A stretch of DNA of 64,000 bases from DASVTU01 sp036387415 (GTDB lineage Bacteria > Acidobacteriota > Blastocatellia > Pyrinomonadales > Pyrinomonadaceae), in NCBI GenBank assembly GCA_036387415.1, contig DASVTU010000018.1:1-64000 (forward strand), written 5' to 3'. The translations under genes were made by a program, and so were the position numbers. The notes below the pieces were generated by a model. That model was given only the letters and a program-made list of their open reading frames with translations, was not told where the DNA came from and did not search any database. Of this stretch, positions 52,822 to 62,654 are shown piece after piece (the stretch's first letter is position 1; every line of letters starts with the position of its first letter).

Positions 52822-54072
52822 ATGTTTGGTCAGAAGCATTACAGCAAGGAACTCTCCGCTTACGCTCACGGCGAACTCTCCGCAGCGGAGACGAGCCGCG
52901 TCTCGGCGCATCTCTCTGCATGCGCGAAGTGTGCGCGCGAGTTTGAAGAGATACGGCTCGGCATTCGTCTCGCCGAATCTCTGCCGCAGCGTACGGCTCC
53001 CGCCGCGATGTGGAACAAGATTGAAGCGTCGCTGGCAAAGCATGAGAGGGCGCATGAAGAGTTCGTGGCGAAACGTGAAGACTTAGAGACGAAACACGAA
53101 GCGTCGCGTCCGTCGCAACGTCCCGCGACCGACGCATCGGTGACATCCGTTGTTCAACGCGACAGACGCCCCAAAAGCTTTGCTTTCAACTTCCACTGGC
53201 CGCGCGCCGTCGCCGCGAGTTTTGTCCTTTTGCTGGCGCTGGGGAGCGGCGTGGCGGTGTGGTTCTATGTCGGCGCGACGGGCCCGACGTGGGAAGTGTC
53301 GCGGCTGAAAGGTGCGCCACGGATTGATTCGGATGCGATTGGGGCGACGGGTCAACTGGCTGTCGGCGAATGGCTTGAGACCGACTCCGACTCGCGCGCC
53401 AATATCAAAGTCGCCAACATCGGTCGGGTCGAGATTGACCCCGACACGCGAATTCGTCTCGTCGAAACGAAGCCGCTGGAACATCGTCTCGAACTCGCGC
53501 GCGGCAAAATGCACGCGACCATCTTCGCGCCGCCGCGCATCTTCTTCGTTAACACTCCTTCGGCGGTCGCCGCTGACCTCGGCTGCGCCTACACGCTCGA
53601 AGTTGACGACAAGGGCAGGAGTTTGCTCCATGTCACTTCGGGTTGGGTGGCGCTAGAGACAGAGGAGCGCGATTCGGTTGTGCCTGCGGGCGCGGCCTGC
53701 ATGACGGAACCAGGGCGTGGGCCCGGCACGCCCTTCTTCGAGGATGCGCCGGAGTCTCTGCTCGTCGCGCTCGCGCGTTTTGATTTTGAAAACGGCGGGC
53801 ATCAGGCCGTCGCTGCGATTCTGGAAGCGGCGCGACCGCGCGATACGCTCACGCTGTGGCATCTGCTCTCGCGCGTCGAAGGCGAGGAACGGAGTCGCGT
53901 GTATGAACGTCTCGCGGCGCTCACACCTCCGCCCGCCGGAGTGACGCGCGACGGAGTGCTCCGTCTCGACCGTGGCATGCTCGATCTCTGGAAAGAGCAT
54001 CTCGAACCGATGTGGCTGCAAGAATCGCTGCCCGCCGTGCGTAAAGCGTGGCGCAGCATTTGGAAAAGATGA
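52822..54072 (+). CDS. Anti-sigma factor: zinc-finger (ZAS) plus FecR domain
   Basis: This is a membrane-spanning regulator of the adjacent ECF sigma factor (416 residues). It has an N-terminal zinc-binding anti-sigma domain (HxxxCxxC in HLSACAKC, about 31-38) and a charged linker. A transmembrane helix (about 133-155, VAASFVLLLALGSGVAVWF) and a periplasmic FecR-type domain (about 160-290, with NIKVANIGRVEIDPDTRIR and VNTPSAVAADLGCAYTLEV) follow. A helical C-terminus completes it. FecR domains normally sense a TonB-receptor state. The TonB receptor in this window is 26 kb away, so a link is speculative. Confidence 0.9.
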   Translation: MFGQKHYSKELSAYAHGELSAAETSRVSAHLSACAKCAREFEEIRLGIRLAESLPQRTAPAAMWNKIEASLAKHERAHEEFVAKREDLETKHEASRPSQRPATDASVTSVVQRDRRPKSFAFNFHWPRAVAASFVLLLALGSGVAVWFYVGATGPTWEVSRLKGAPRIDSDAIGATGQLAVGEWLETDSDSRANIKVANIGRVEIDPDTRIRLVETKPLEHRLELARGKMHATIFAPPRIFFVNTPSAVAADLGCAYTLEVDDKGRSLLHVTSGWVALETEERDSVVPAGAACMTEPGRGPGTPFFEDAPESLLVALARFDFENGGHQAVAAILEAARPRDTLTLWHLLSRVEGEERSRVYERLAALTPPPAGVTRDGVLRLDRGMLDLWKEHLEPMWLQESLPAVRKAWRSIWKR

Positions 54073-54074
54073 AA

Positions 54075-54170
54075 TGAAAGTATTGATTCATTGTCTCAAT
54101 GAATCATTGAATCATTAATTTAACGATGCAATGAGTCAATCAAACGATGAGTTGATGAATCAATTCTTGA
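54075..54170. repeat. Heptad-like palindrome, locus N
   Basis: Left arm GATTCAT, TGTCTCA, ATGAATC, ATTGAAT, CATTAAT (54085-54119) and right arm AATGAGT, CAATCAA, ACGATGA, GTTGATG, AATCAAT (54129-54165) show a looser 7-bp rhythm, with several internal pairing options. Confidence 0.55.
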
Positions 54171-54183
54171 AGTGGAGGTTGTG

Positions 54184-54819
54184 ATGCAAGATTTCAATAA
54201 TGACTTGGATCGTCGTTCATTTCTCAGGCGCGCGACGTTTACGTTGGCGGGTGTTGCCGCTTTGCACGTGGGCGCGGGTGGTTGTGCGAATAACAGCCGC
54301 GCCGTGGCGCTCTCGGATGCGCCCGTGAATAGTCCGAATAGCACCGACTGGAAGATCACTTTGGTTTCACATGACGAACCCGGTCTGCCTTTGATTGTGT
54401 CGGGGACGATATACGCACACGACGGCAAGACGCCGCTGGAAGGCGTCAGGCTCTACGTCTATCACACCGACGCGCGAGGCATCTATTCCGAACAACCGAA
54501 CAGCGGCGGATTGCCGAACGCGCGACTAAAGGGTTGGATGCTCACAGACAAACAGGGGCGTTATGAATTTCGCACCATCAAGCCCGCCTCATATCCCGGC
54601 CTCGCGAGTCCTCCCGCACACATTCATTCGAGCGCGTCCGGCGCAGGATATAGAGAACGTTGGATTGATAATTTCCTGTTCGCAGATGATTCGCGTCTCG
54701 ACAGAGAGACGCGCGCACGCTACGGTGTCGGCAATAGTTTTGCGTCCGTCATGGAAATCAAACGCAGCGACGACGGTGTGCTTCGCTGCGTCCGCGACAT
54801 CAGGCTCGAACGAACATAA
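54184..54819 (+). CDS. Tat-exported intradiol-dioxygenase-like protein
   Basis: This 211-residue protein has a twin-arginine signal (DRRSFLRRATFTLAG) followed by a possible lipobox GGC, so it may be an exported lipoprotein. The mature domain resembles intradiol ring-cleavage dioxygenases: LIVSGTIYAHDGKTPLEGV, VYHTDARGIYSE, DKQGRYEFRTIKPASYPG and SPPAHIHSS, which supply the Tyr/His iron ligands of the fold. GTGGAGG 6 nt before ATG 54184 decides the start. The substrate is unknown. It is preceded by the sigma/anti-sigma pair. Confidence 0.8.
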   Translation: MQDFNNDLDRRSFLRRATFTLAGVAALHVGAGGCANNSRAVALSDAPVNSPNSTDWKITLVSHDEPGLPLIVSGTIYAHDGKTPLEGVRLYVYHTDARGIYSEQPNSGGLPNARLKGWMLTDKQGRYEFRTIKPASYPGLASPPAHIHSSASGAGYRERWIDNFLFADDSRLDRETRARYGVGNSFASVMEIKRSDDGVLRCVRDIRLERT

Positions 54820-54999
54820 CTCGCACGCGCTCGCACTCCTGCGACGACGAAGCTGAAACGACGGCAAAGTTCCGGCTTGCACGCGACGAGCGCAGAAGAT
54901 TTCGGCCACAGAGAGATGAATTCCGGGCGCAGAGATGCCGGAGAGTCTTTGCGTTCAGGGGCGGGCGTGTGCCTTTGAGAGTTGAAGGGAAGGTTAACG

Positions 55000-55527
55000 A
55001 TGAAGTTGCTGCTGAGAGGATTGCGTTGGTTCGTGATGGTGGCCGCGTTTGTTTTTGTTGCGATACAGGTTATGCGTCCTGAAAAGGTCAACTCGCCTGT
55101 GGACGAGGCGCGTGCGATTGAAGCGCACCTCAAACTGACGCCGGAGGTCGAAACGATTTTCGAGCGTTCGTGTAACGATTGTCATTCACAAAAGACGGAT
55201 TGGCCTTGGTACAGCAACGTCGCACCCGTCTCATGGTTCGTCGTTGACCACGTTAATCATGGCCGCAGGCATCTGGACTTTTCAGACTGGGCGCGTTACG
55301 ACCGCGAAGACGCAGACCAAATGCTTGAGGCCATCTGCCAACTGACGAAGCACGGCTCGATGCCGATGTCGTCCTACACGCTGATGCATCGCGACGCCAA
55401 ACTTTCGATTGAGGATGTGCAGACGTTGTGCGGATGGTCAGAAGCTGAGCGTACGCGTCTGGCATCGAAGGGCACGTCGCCGCGTGCCTCGCATACGTTT
55501 GCCGACGAAGTGAATCTTCAACCCTGA
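55000..55527 (+). CDS. Haem-binding-domain protein (c-type CxxCH)
   Basis: This 175-residue exported protein has an N-terminal signal or anchor (about 1-24) and a haem-binding domain typified by IFERSCNDCHSQKTDWPWYS. CNDCH is the covalent haem motif, and WFVVDHVNHGRRHLDFSDW follows. Members are periplasmic, often encoded near redox or peroxide-related genes. The GGGAAGG site 7 nt before ATG 55000 decides the start. The tail is SPRASHTF. Confidence 0.85.
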   Translation: MKLLLRGLRWFVMVAAFVFVAIQVMRPEKVNSPVDEARAIEAHLKLTPEVETIFERSCNDCHSQKTDWPWYSNVAPVSWFVVDHVNHGRRHLDFSDWARYDREDADQMLEAICQLTKHGSMPMSSYTLMHRDAKLSIEDVQTLCGWSEAERTRLASKGTSPRASHTFADEVNLQP

Positions 55528-55656
55528 AGGACTGCTGCCATATCAAGAGACACCAATCGACTCATGCAACCGCCGACAGCTAATCACTCGCCTTCCCTGT
55601 TTCTACGCCCCACTCTCCGCCGCTTTGTCATATAATCGCCGACACGGAGAACCTTT

Positions 55657-58173
55657 ATGAGAAACAGACGAACACCCGTCGGCCTTGCCCTGTCGCTATG
55701 TCTACTGCTGCTGGTCGCGCCGTCGCACGCGCTTCGTGCCTCAAACACGCAGACGCCCGCCCCACAACCATCGACGCAAACTTCCCTTCCGACGACGCTT
55801 ACGCTCGCCGCTCTGCGCGAACGCGTCACCGTCCGGCGCGACGCACGCGGCATCCCATACATCGAAGCCGCCAACGAAGACGACCTCTATTTCGCGCAAG
55901 GCTACGTCACGGCAAGCGACCGTCTCTGGCAGATGGATTTGTTTCGTCGGACGGCGAGCGGCGAACTTTCCGAAATCTTCGGACGCGCAACGCTCGAAGA
56001 GGACAAGCGTCATCGGACATTTGGTTTCCGTCAAGTGGCAGAAGCGACCGTGGCGCGCACGTCTCCGGCTCTGCGCCGTGCGCTCGAATCCTATGCGCGC
56101 GGCGTCAACGCCTTCATCGACGCGCGCGACGCGACGACGCTGCCCGTCGAATTTCGCATCCTCCAATACAAACCGCGCCCGTGGCGTCCGTCCGACACGA
56201 TGCTCATCGGCAAACTTTTTGACGAAGCGTTGACCAGCAATTGGACGAGTGACCTCATGCGCGCAGCCTTTCTTGATTTGCCTCCCGAACGCCGCGACGA
56301 AATGTTTCGCTCCGTCTCTCCGCTCGACGTACTGCTCGTCGGCAGCGACACGAAAGCTACCGACAGGCGAACCAAAACGCGGCATGGTGAAGCGTCTGCT
56401 GATGAAGTGTCTGCTGTTCAAGCTTCTGCTGTTCAAACGGCGGACGTTGACATCGCTGCTGCTGCGGAGATGTTGCGACGGGTTTCGTCGGCGGAAGTGG
56501 CGATGCGGCGTTCGCTTGAACGCGTCGGGCTGTATGCGGAGGATGCTGCGGCGAGCAACAACTGGGTCGTGTCCGGCAAGCGCAGCGCGTCGGGTAAGCC
56601 GTTGCTCGCCAACGACCCGCATCTCAGTCCGTCCGCTCCGTCAATCTGGCACATGGTGCACTTGTCGATGCCGGGGATGCGCGTGGCGGGAGTGGCGGCG
56701 GTCAGCACGCCCGGCGTCGCCATCGGCCACAACGAACACATCGCCTGGGGCATCACAAATCTCGAAGGCGACCTGAGCGATCTCTATCGTGAGAATTTCG
56801 ACGCGGCGAACCCGCGCCGCTACATGACGCCGGACGGCTGGCGCGAGGCCGAAGTGCGTCGTGAGGAGATTAAGGTTCGACAGTCGCCCGTGATGACGGC
56901 GGTTGATACAGAGACTCTGGATGTCGTCGTGACGCGTCATGGCCCCGTCGTGTTTGCACAGGGCGATGCGCGTTATGCGTTGCGCTGGACGGCGCTCGAC
57001 GCCGGGCAGGATTTCTTCGGCGCTTTTCATGCGATAAATCGTGCGCGCAACTGGAAGGAGTTTGACGCGGCGCTCGCCAACTATGGAGGCCCGACTTTCA
57101 ATTTCGTTTACGCCGACGTGCATAACCACATTGGCTATCACGTCGCGGGGCCTGTGCCCATCAGGAAAACTGGCAAAGGACATCTGCCCTACGACGGCAC
57201 ACGCGACGAAGGCGAGTGGACGGGCTTTATTCCCTTCCGAGAATTGCCGCACCTTTTCGACCCGCCTTCCGGCATCATCGTGACGGCCAACAGCCGCGTC
57301 GTCGGACTCGACTATCCACACGCGCTTTCAAACACATGGGTGCCGCCCTATCGTGCGCGGCGTATTTTTGATTTGCTTTCGGCCAAGCCAAAATTATCGG
57401 CGGAAGATTTTCGACGGATTCAAGCCGACACCTACTCCTTCCCCGACGCCATCTTCACTGCCGAAGTCTTGAAGACGGCGCGACCACGCGCCACCTCGGA
57501 TTCGACGGATGCGAACGAGTGGCGCGCGATGGTCGCAGCGTTCGACAAGTGGGATGGAATCGCGTCTGCCGAGTCGCGTGTGTTGCCTCTGGCCGTGGCG
57601 ATGCGTCGTGCCTTCCGTCAAAAGATTCTTGACGCCGCGCTCGGAGCCGCACGCGCACGCGAGTTCGGTTGGGGCGCGCAAGAGATTTTCATCGACTGGC
57701 TCATCCAGACGCGACCGCGCGCGTGGCTCCCGAAGGAGTTTGATTCTTATGAAGCCTTGCTGCTCGCCAGCTATCAAGAGGCGCGTGAGGTTTTGACCAA
57801 ACGGCTCGGCGCAGACGAATCGACGTGGACGTGGGGACGTTGGGGCGAGATGAATTTTCGACATCCGCTCGCCGCCGTGCCCGTCGTCGGCAAGCAGTTT
57901 GTCGTTGCGCCAATCCCGCAACACACGGGCGGCAGCAGTCGCAGCGTTAATGCTGGTCAATCCGTCTCGATGCGCCTCATCGCCGACGCGGGCGACTGGG
58001 ATAAGACGCAGCAAGGCATCGCGCTCGGCGTGTCGGGCGACCCTGCCAGCCCGCATTGGAAAGACCAACTGGCGGACTGGCTCGCCGTGACGCCGCGCGT
58101 CTTTCCCTTCAGCGCTGTTGCCGTCGCGCGCGCAACGAAAACGACGCTGCTGCTTTCGCCCGCTGGGAAGTGA
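55657..58173 (+). CDS. Penicillin-acylase-family (Ntn) amidohydrolase
   Basis: This 838-residue exported precursor is processed to alpha and beta chains. It has a signal peptide (ending PSHALRA) and an alpha-chain with RDARGIPYIEAANEDDLYFAQ. The autocleavage site is before Ser300 in AASNNW, which becomes the catalytic N-terminal serine of the beta-chain, followed by LLANDPHLSPSAPS. The beta domain has GVAIGHNEHIAWGITNLEGD and the C-terminal HTGGSSRSVNAGQSVSMRL. Members hydrolyse penicillins, acyl-homoserine lactones or other amides. A tandem 15-bp repeat sits in the linker region. TATAAT at 55631-55636 is a likely -10 box. Confidence 0.9.
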   Translation: MRNRRTPVGLALSLCLLLLVAPSHALRASNTQTPAPQPSTQTSLPTTLTLAALRERVTVRRDARGIPYIEAANEDDLYFAQGYVTASDRLWQMDLFRRTASGELSEIFGRATLEEDKRHRTFGFRQVAEATVARTSPALRRALESYARGVNAFIDARDATTLPVEFRILQYKPRPWRPSDTMLIGKLFDEALTSNWTSDLMRAAFLDLPPERRDEMFRSVSPLDVLLVGSDTKATDRRTKTRHGEASADEVSAVQASAVQTADVDIAAAAEMLRRVSSAEVAMRRSLERVGLYAEDAAASNNWVVSGKRSASGKPLLANDPHLSPSAPSIWHMVHLSMPGMRVAGVAAVSTPGVAIGHNEHIAWGITNLEGDLSDLYRENFDAANPRRYMTPDGWREAEVRREEIKVRQSPVMTAVDTETLDVVVTRHGPVVFAQGDARYALRWTALDAGQDFFGAFHAINRARNWKEFDAALANYGGPTFNFVYADVHNHIGYHVAGPVPIRKTGKGHLPYDGTRDEGEWTGFIPFRELPHLFDPPSGIIVTANSRVVGLDYPHALSNTWVPPYRARRIFDLLSAKPKLSAEDFRRIQADTYSFPDAIFTAEVLKTARPRATSDSTDANEWRAMVAAFDKWDGIASAESRVLPLAVAMRRAFRQKILDAALGAARAREFGWGAQEIFIDWLIQTRPRAWLPKEFDSYEALLLASYQEAREVLTKRLGADESTWTWGRWGEMNFRHPLAAVPVVGKQFVVAPIPQHTGGSSRSVNAGQSVSMRLIADAGDWDKTQQGIALGVSGDPASPHWKDQLADWLAVTPRVFPFSAVAVARATKTTLLLSPAGK

Positions 58174-58198
58174 GGCGACGAAGCGGAGACCGCGCGAG

Positions 58199-58810
58199 AT
58201 GAATCAAGACGAGACAAAGCAATCGGCGCGGCGAGCGGAGCAATGGCGCGTCTTCTGCGCCGTCGAGATACCGGATGCGTTGAAGGCGGAGGCCGACAAC
58301 TACATCGCGCGCCTGCGACGCGACGCGCCACACGCCGACGCTCGTTGGGAACGCACCGAAAAACTACACATTACTCTCAAATTTTTGGGTGAAATCACGC
58401 CCTCGCGCGCCGACGACCTCGCACGCGCCGCCGCGCGTGCCGCATCGTCCGTCGCTCCCTTTTCGCTTGCGGTCAAAGGCACGGGAGCGTTCCCGCCGCG
58501 TGGCATGGCGCGTGCCCTGTGGCTCGGCATCGAAGACGCGAGCGGCGGACTCGCAGGCTTGCAGCAACGCTTCGAAGACGAGTGCGCCCACGAAGGTTTC
58601 ACCCGCGAGCAACGCCCGTTTCATCCGCATCTCACCATCGCACGTCTGCGTACGCCCGCCTCGACGCGCGCACTCGCAGAACTTCATCGACGGACAGAAT
58701 TTGAAAGTGAAGCCTTCGGAGTCGAAGAATTGGTCGTGATGCGGAGCGAACTCGGCGCGGGCGGTTCGCGCTACACTGCGCTTTCACGACACAAACTGGC
58801 AGGAGTATAG
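58199..58810 (+). CDS. thpR: RNA 2',3'-cyclic phosphodiesterase (2H family)
   Basis: This 2H-phosphoesterase of the ThpR/LigT family has 203 residues. The two catalytic HxT motifs are H57-I-T59 in KLHITLKFLGE and H144-L-T146 in FHPHLTIAR. Family enzymes act on 2',3'-cyclic RNA ends or related bonds, cytosolically. ATG 58199 is preferred over an upstream in-frame start inside the acylase gene. GGAG lies about 10 nt upstream. The last residues and TAG stop abut a heptad palindrome. Confidence 0.9.
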   Translation: MNQDETKQSARRAEQWRVFCAVEIPDALKAEADNYIARLRRDAPHADARWERTEKLHITLKFLGEITPSRADDLARAAARAASSVAPFSLAVKGTGAFPPRGMARALWLGIEDASGGLAGLQQRFEDECAHEGFTREQRPFHPHLTIARLRTPASTRALAELHRRTEFESEAFGVEELVVMRSELGAGGSRYTALSRHKLAGV

Positions 58811-58888
58811 GTCAGAGGCTAAAGGTCGGAGGCTAGTGAAATCAATTCTGTTTTAACTGACCTCCGACCTCCGACCTCTGACTTCTGC
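58805..58888. repeat. Heptad-unit palindrome, locus M (GAGGTCA type)
   Basis: Left arm TAGGTCA, GAGGCTA, AAGGTCG, GAGGCTA (58808-58835) starts at the thpR stop. Right arm CTGACCT, CCGACCT, CCGACCT, CTGACTT (58857-58884) is complementary. The inner AATCAATTCTGTTTTAACT is nearly identical to locus G. Confidence 0.8.
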
Positions 58889-58889
58889 T

Positions 58890-59900
<1,011 letters not shown>

Positions 59901-60015
59901 GTCAGCCTCCGTAAACTAGGGGAGATGCGCGTCCGAGCCGCATCGCATCGTAAACTGAAAACCACACTCGTCGCTTCAAAATCACTGCGCTTCAAAATCA
60001 AACTATAGCCGATTG

Positions 60016-61524
60016 TTATCCGCGTTGAAAATGGTCGCCGAGTGCTTCCTCGACGATGCGCGCGGCGACGAGCACCGTCTCCTCAGCAAATGGCCGCCCG
60101 ACGATTTGGACACCAATCGGCAAGTTATCCTGCGTGCGTCCGGCGGGCACAGACGCCGCAGGCAAGTCGAAGACGTTGAAAGTCTGCGCATAACCGAAGG
60201 CGCGAAAGACGCTCACCTCGCTCGCCCCAATCGAAACTTTGCGCGTTCCGTGCGCGAACGCCGCGACGGCTCCCACAGGTGCGACGACGAGCGGCGTCCG
60301 CTTCATCCATTCCAAAAGCGTACGACGCAAACCATCGCGCTCGCTCCATGCGCGAAAGTAACGACCTAACGCATCGGCGTCGTTGCTCGCATGAAGCGAC
60401 GCATCGTTGCTCGCATGGCGTGATGCCATGTGGCTTCGCCGGAGCATGGCCTGCACCATCGCACCGCCCTCGTCCACGCGTCCATCGTACATCTCGCGCA
60501 GAAAATTCTGCGTTGCAGGCGAAAACAACTCATGCCACAGACGCGCGCCGTGCTCTACGCCCGGCGGACGTTCCTCAACCACTTCGAGTCCCGATGCCGC
60601 CAACGCATCAGCCGCCGCGACGACCGCCCGACGCGTCTCCTCTGTCACCCGCACAACGCCGTCGTCCGTGTACCATGCGACGCGACAACCGCGCAGACGT
60701 GTTCGCCCTCCAACGAAATCCGACCTTCCTACACCAACACTTTCATCCACACCCTTAACGTTCTTAGCTTCGTTCTTAGCCATTACCGTATCGTCTTCGC
60801 CCAACGCCACGTCTCTCGCCAACACGTCGTAGAGCAAAGCCACATCCTCTACGCCGCGCGCCAGCGGCCCCAGACTCGCGCCGAGCGAAAATGCGCCCGT
60901 GGTCGGAGGCAAATGCCCCGCCGTCGGGACGCGCGCCGTCGTCGGCCTCAGCGCCGCGACGCCGCAGAAGTGCGCGGGAATGCGTACCGAACCCGCGAGG
61001 TCGCTGCCCAGACTCAGAGGCGACAGGCACGCCGACACCGCTGCCGCGCAACCGCCGCTCGAACCACCCGGCGTCCGCGTCGCGTCGTGCGGATGGTTCG
61101 TCCTTCCAAACACGGGATTGTCCGCCGTGTACTCAAGCGCAAACTCCGAACAGTTGGTCTTGCCGAGCACAATCGCGCCCGCCGCGCGCAAGCGTGCGAC
61201 CGCCGGAGCGTCCCTCGCCGGAACATGCTCCGCGCGCAGACGCGACCCATAGGTCGTTCGCAGACCGCCAGTCTCAATCGTGTCTTTGACTGTGACAGGA
61301 ACACCGTGCAGTCGCCCGAACGCCTCGCCACGCATCAACGCCGACTCAGCACGCCGCGCACAATCGAGCGCGTCCGGCGCGAGCGTCACGATGGCGTTAA
61401 GCTGCGGATTCGCCTCTTCGATGCGCCGCAGGTGCGCCTCCACGACTTCGACGGGCGAGACGGCGCGCGTCCTGACAAGTTCCGCGAGCCGCGTAGCCGA
61501 TAGTCTTGTCAACTCATCTTTCAT
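60016..61524 (-). CDS. Amidase-signature-family hydrolase (GatA-like)
   Basis: This Ser-cisSer-Lys amidohydrolase has 502 residues. The catalytic triad is K80 (VTVKDTIETGG), S155 (PGGSSGGCA) and nucleophile S179 in SDLAGSVRIP. Family members include GatA of the glutamyl-tRNA amidotransferase and free amidases. No gatB or gatC lies nearby, so a free amidase is more likely. An internal tandem repeat around 60370-60425 encodes HASNDASLHASNDA, an expansion in an otherwise ordinary enzyme. Confidence 0.88.
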   Translation of the reverse strand: MKDELTRLSATRLAELVRTRAVSPVEVVEAHLRRIEEANPQLNAIVTLAPDALDCARRAESALMRGEAFGRLHGVPVTVKDTIETGGLRTTYGSRLRAEHVPARDAPAVARLRAAGAIVLGKTNCSEFALEYTADNPVFGRTNHPHDATRTPGGSSGGCAAAVSACLSPLSLGSDLAGSVRIPAHFCGVAALRPTTARVPTAGHLPPTTGAFSLGASLGPLARGVEDVALLYDVLARDVALGEDDTVMAKNEAKNVKGVDESVGVGRSDFVGGRTRLRGCRVAWYTDDGVVRVTEETRRAVVAAADALAASGLEVVEERPPGVEHGARLWHELFSPATQNFLREMYDGRVDEGGAMVQAMLRRSHMASRHASNDASLHASNDADALGRYFRAWSERDGLRRTLLEWMKRTPLVVAPVGAVAAFAHGTRKVSIGASEVSVFRAFGYAQTFNVFDLPAASVPAGRTQDNLPIGVQIVGRPFAEETVLVAARIVEEALGDHFQRG

Positions 61525-61528
61525 CGGT

Positions 61529-61620
61529 TTCGCGTTTTAGCCACGGAGATACAGAGATGAAATAAGAATCGAAAGCAACTGTTCGTTAATCTGCATACTC
61601 CGTACCTCTGTGGCAAATTT
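61529..61620. repeat. Palindromic repeat, locus P
   Basis: CCACGGAGATACAGAG (61541-61556) and CTCCGTACCTCTGTGG (61598-61613) are imperfect inverted copies around an AT-rich centre, close to the other palindromes in layout. It lies upstream of the amidase and downstream of the LysR gene. Confidence 0.55.
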
Positions 61621-61653
61621 TATATCCCACTTGAAACTAATTTTCTGTCGAGA

Positions 61654-62535
61654 CTAACCTTTGAGCAGTTCGATGAATTTGCGCGCCGCGATGGAGAGCG
61701 TGCGGTCGCTGCGATAGATGATGCCGACCTCGCGCGTCCATTCCGGTTCGGCCAGTGGGATGACGGCCAGCCGCCCGCTCTGTTGTTCGTCGAGCACGGA
61801 GGGACGCGGCACGATGGCGACGCCGAAGCCGACTTCGACTGCGCGTTTAATCGTTTCGATGTTATCAAACTCCGCGACGCGCTGGACGGTGACTCCGTGC
61901 GAGCGAAGAATGCGGTCGGTAGCGCGACGCGTCGGGATGTCGCGTTCAAACAACACGAAGTCCTGATTGTTGAGGTCGCTGGCCTGAAGTTTCTTGCGCT
62001 TGGCGAGCGGGTGTTGCGGCGGCGAGATGAGCACCAAGCGGTCGCCGCTCAAAGCCACCACTTCGAGACCCCGCTTCTTTTCGGGATAGGCGACGATGCC
62101 GAGTTCGATGGCTCCGCTCAAGACATCGCGGACGATACGCGTCGTGCGGCTGTATTCGAGGTCGATTTTCGCCTGCGGGTAGAGTTCCATGAAGCGGCGG
62201 ACGGCGGGCGGCAATTCGTGCAGGCCGATGCTGTAGACGGTCGCCACGCGCACGCGCCCGCTCACCGTCCCCGTCAGATGCCGCATCCGCTCCTGCAAAC
62301 CCGCGTAAGACGCAAGCACGTCGCGGCTCGCTTCGTAGAATGCCGTGCCTGCGTCCGTCAGACGAATCTCACGACGCCCACGTACGCGCTCCAACAGACG
62401 CCGTTTGAACTTCTCTTCGAGGCCGCGCACCTGTTGGCTCACCGCCGACTGCGTGACGAAATTCCTCTCCGCCGCCTGCGAAAAGCTTTGTGTCTCAACG
62501 AGGTCGCAGAATATTTTCAGAGTCTCAATCTGCAT
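61654..62535 (-). CDS. LysR-family transcriptional regulator
   Basis: This 293-residue LysR regulator has an N-terminal winged helix (QIETLKIFCDLVETQSFSQA, FVTQSAVSQQVRGLEEKF) and a periplasmic-binding-type effector domain from about residue 92 (GRVRVATVYSIGLHELPPAV). The ligand is unknown. It is divergent from the Coq4-like gene and sdhC, so those are candidate targets (inference). A TATAAT -10 box ends 6 nt before the ATG, so the mRNA may be leaderless. Confidence 0.92.
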   Translation of the reverse strand: MQIETLKIFCDLVETQSFSQAAERNFVTQSAVSQQVRGLEEKFKRRLLERVRGRREIRLTDAGTAFYEASRDVLASYAGLQERMRHLTGTVSGRVRVATVYSIGLHELPPAVRRFMELYPQAKIDLEYSRTTRIVRDVLSGAIELGIVAYPEKKRGLEVVALSGDRLVLISPPQHPLAKRKKLQASDLNNQDFVLFERDIPTRRATDRILRSHGVTVQRVAEFDNIETIKRAVEVGFGVAIVPRPSVLDEQQSGRLAVIPLAEPEWTREVGIIYRSDRTLSIAARKFIELLKG

Positions 62536-62541
62536 GTTTCA

Positions 62542-62571
62542 ATTATAAGTTTTTCTCAACAAAACGCGCAA
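62542..62571 (-). promoter_or_regulatory. Promoter of LysR gene
   Basis: Minus-strand TTGCGC (62571-62566), an 18-bp spacer and TATAAT (62547-62542). The start would fall at or within a base of the ATG at 62535. Confidence 0.55.
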
Positions 62572-62654
62572 CATTTTTCATTTCACCTTATATCCACATA
62601 AGATTAAAATATCGACGCTGGACAAATAGGCCACACTACGGGAGGTGACGGTCG

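Noticed and set aside
60430..61503. Plus-strand open frame of 357 codons across the amidase
   Set aside because: It is antisense to an intact amidase-signature gene. The translation is almost all Arg/Ala/Thr/Pro.
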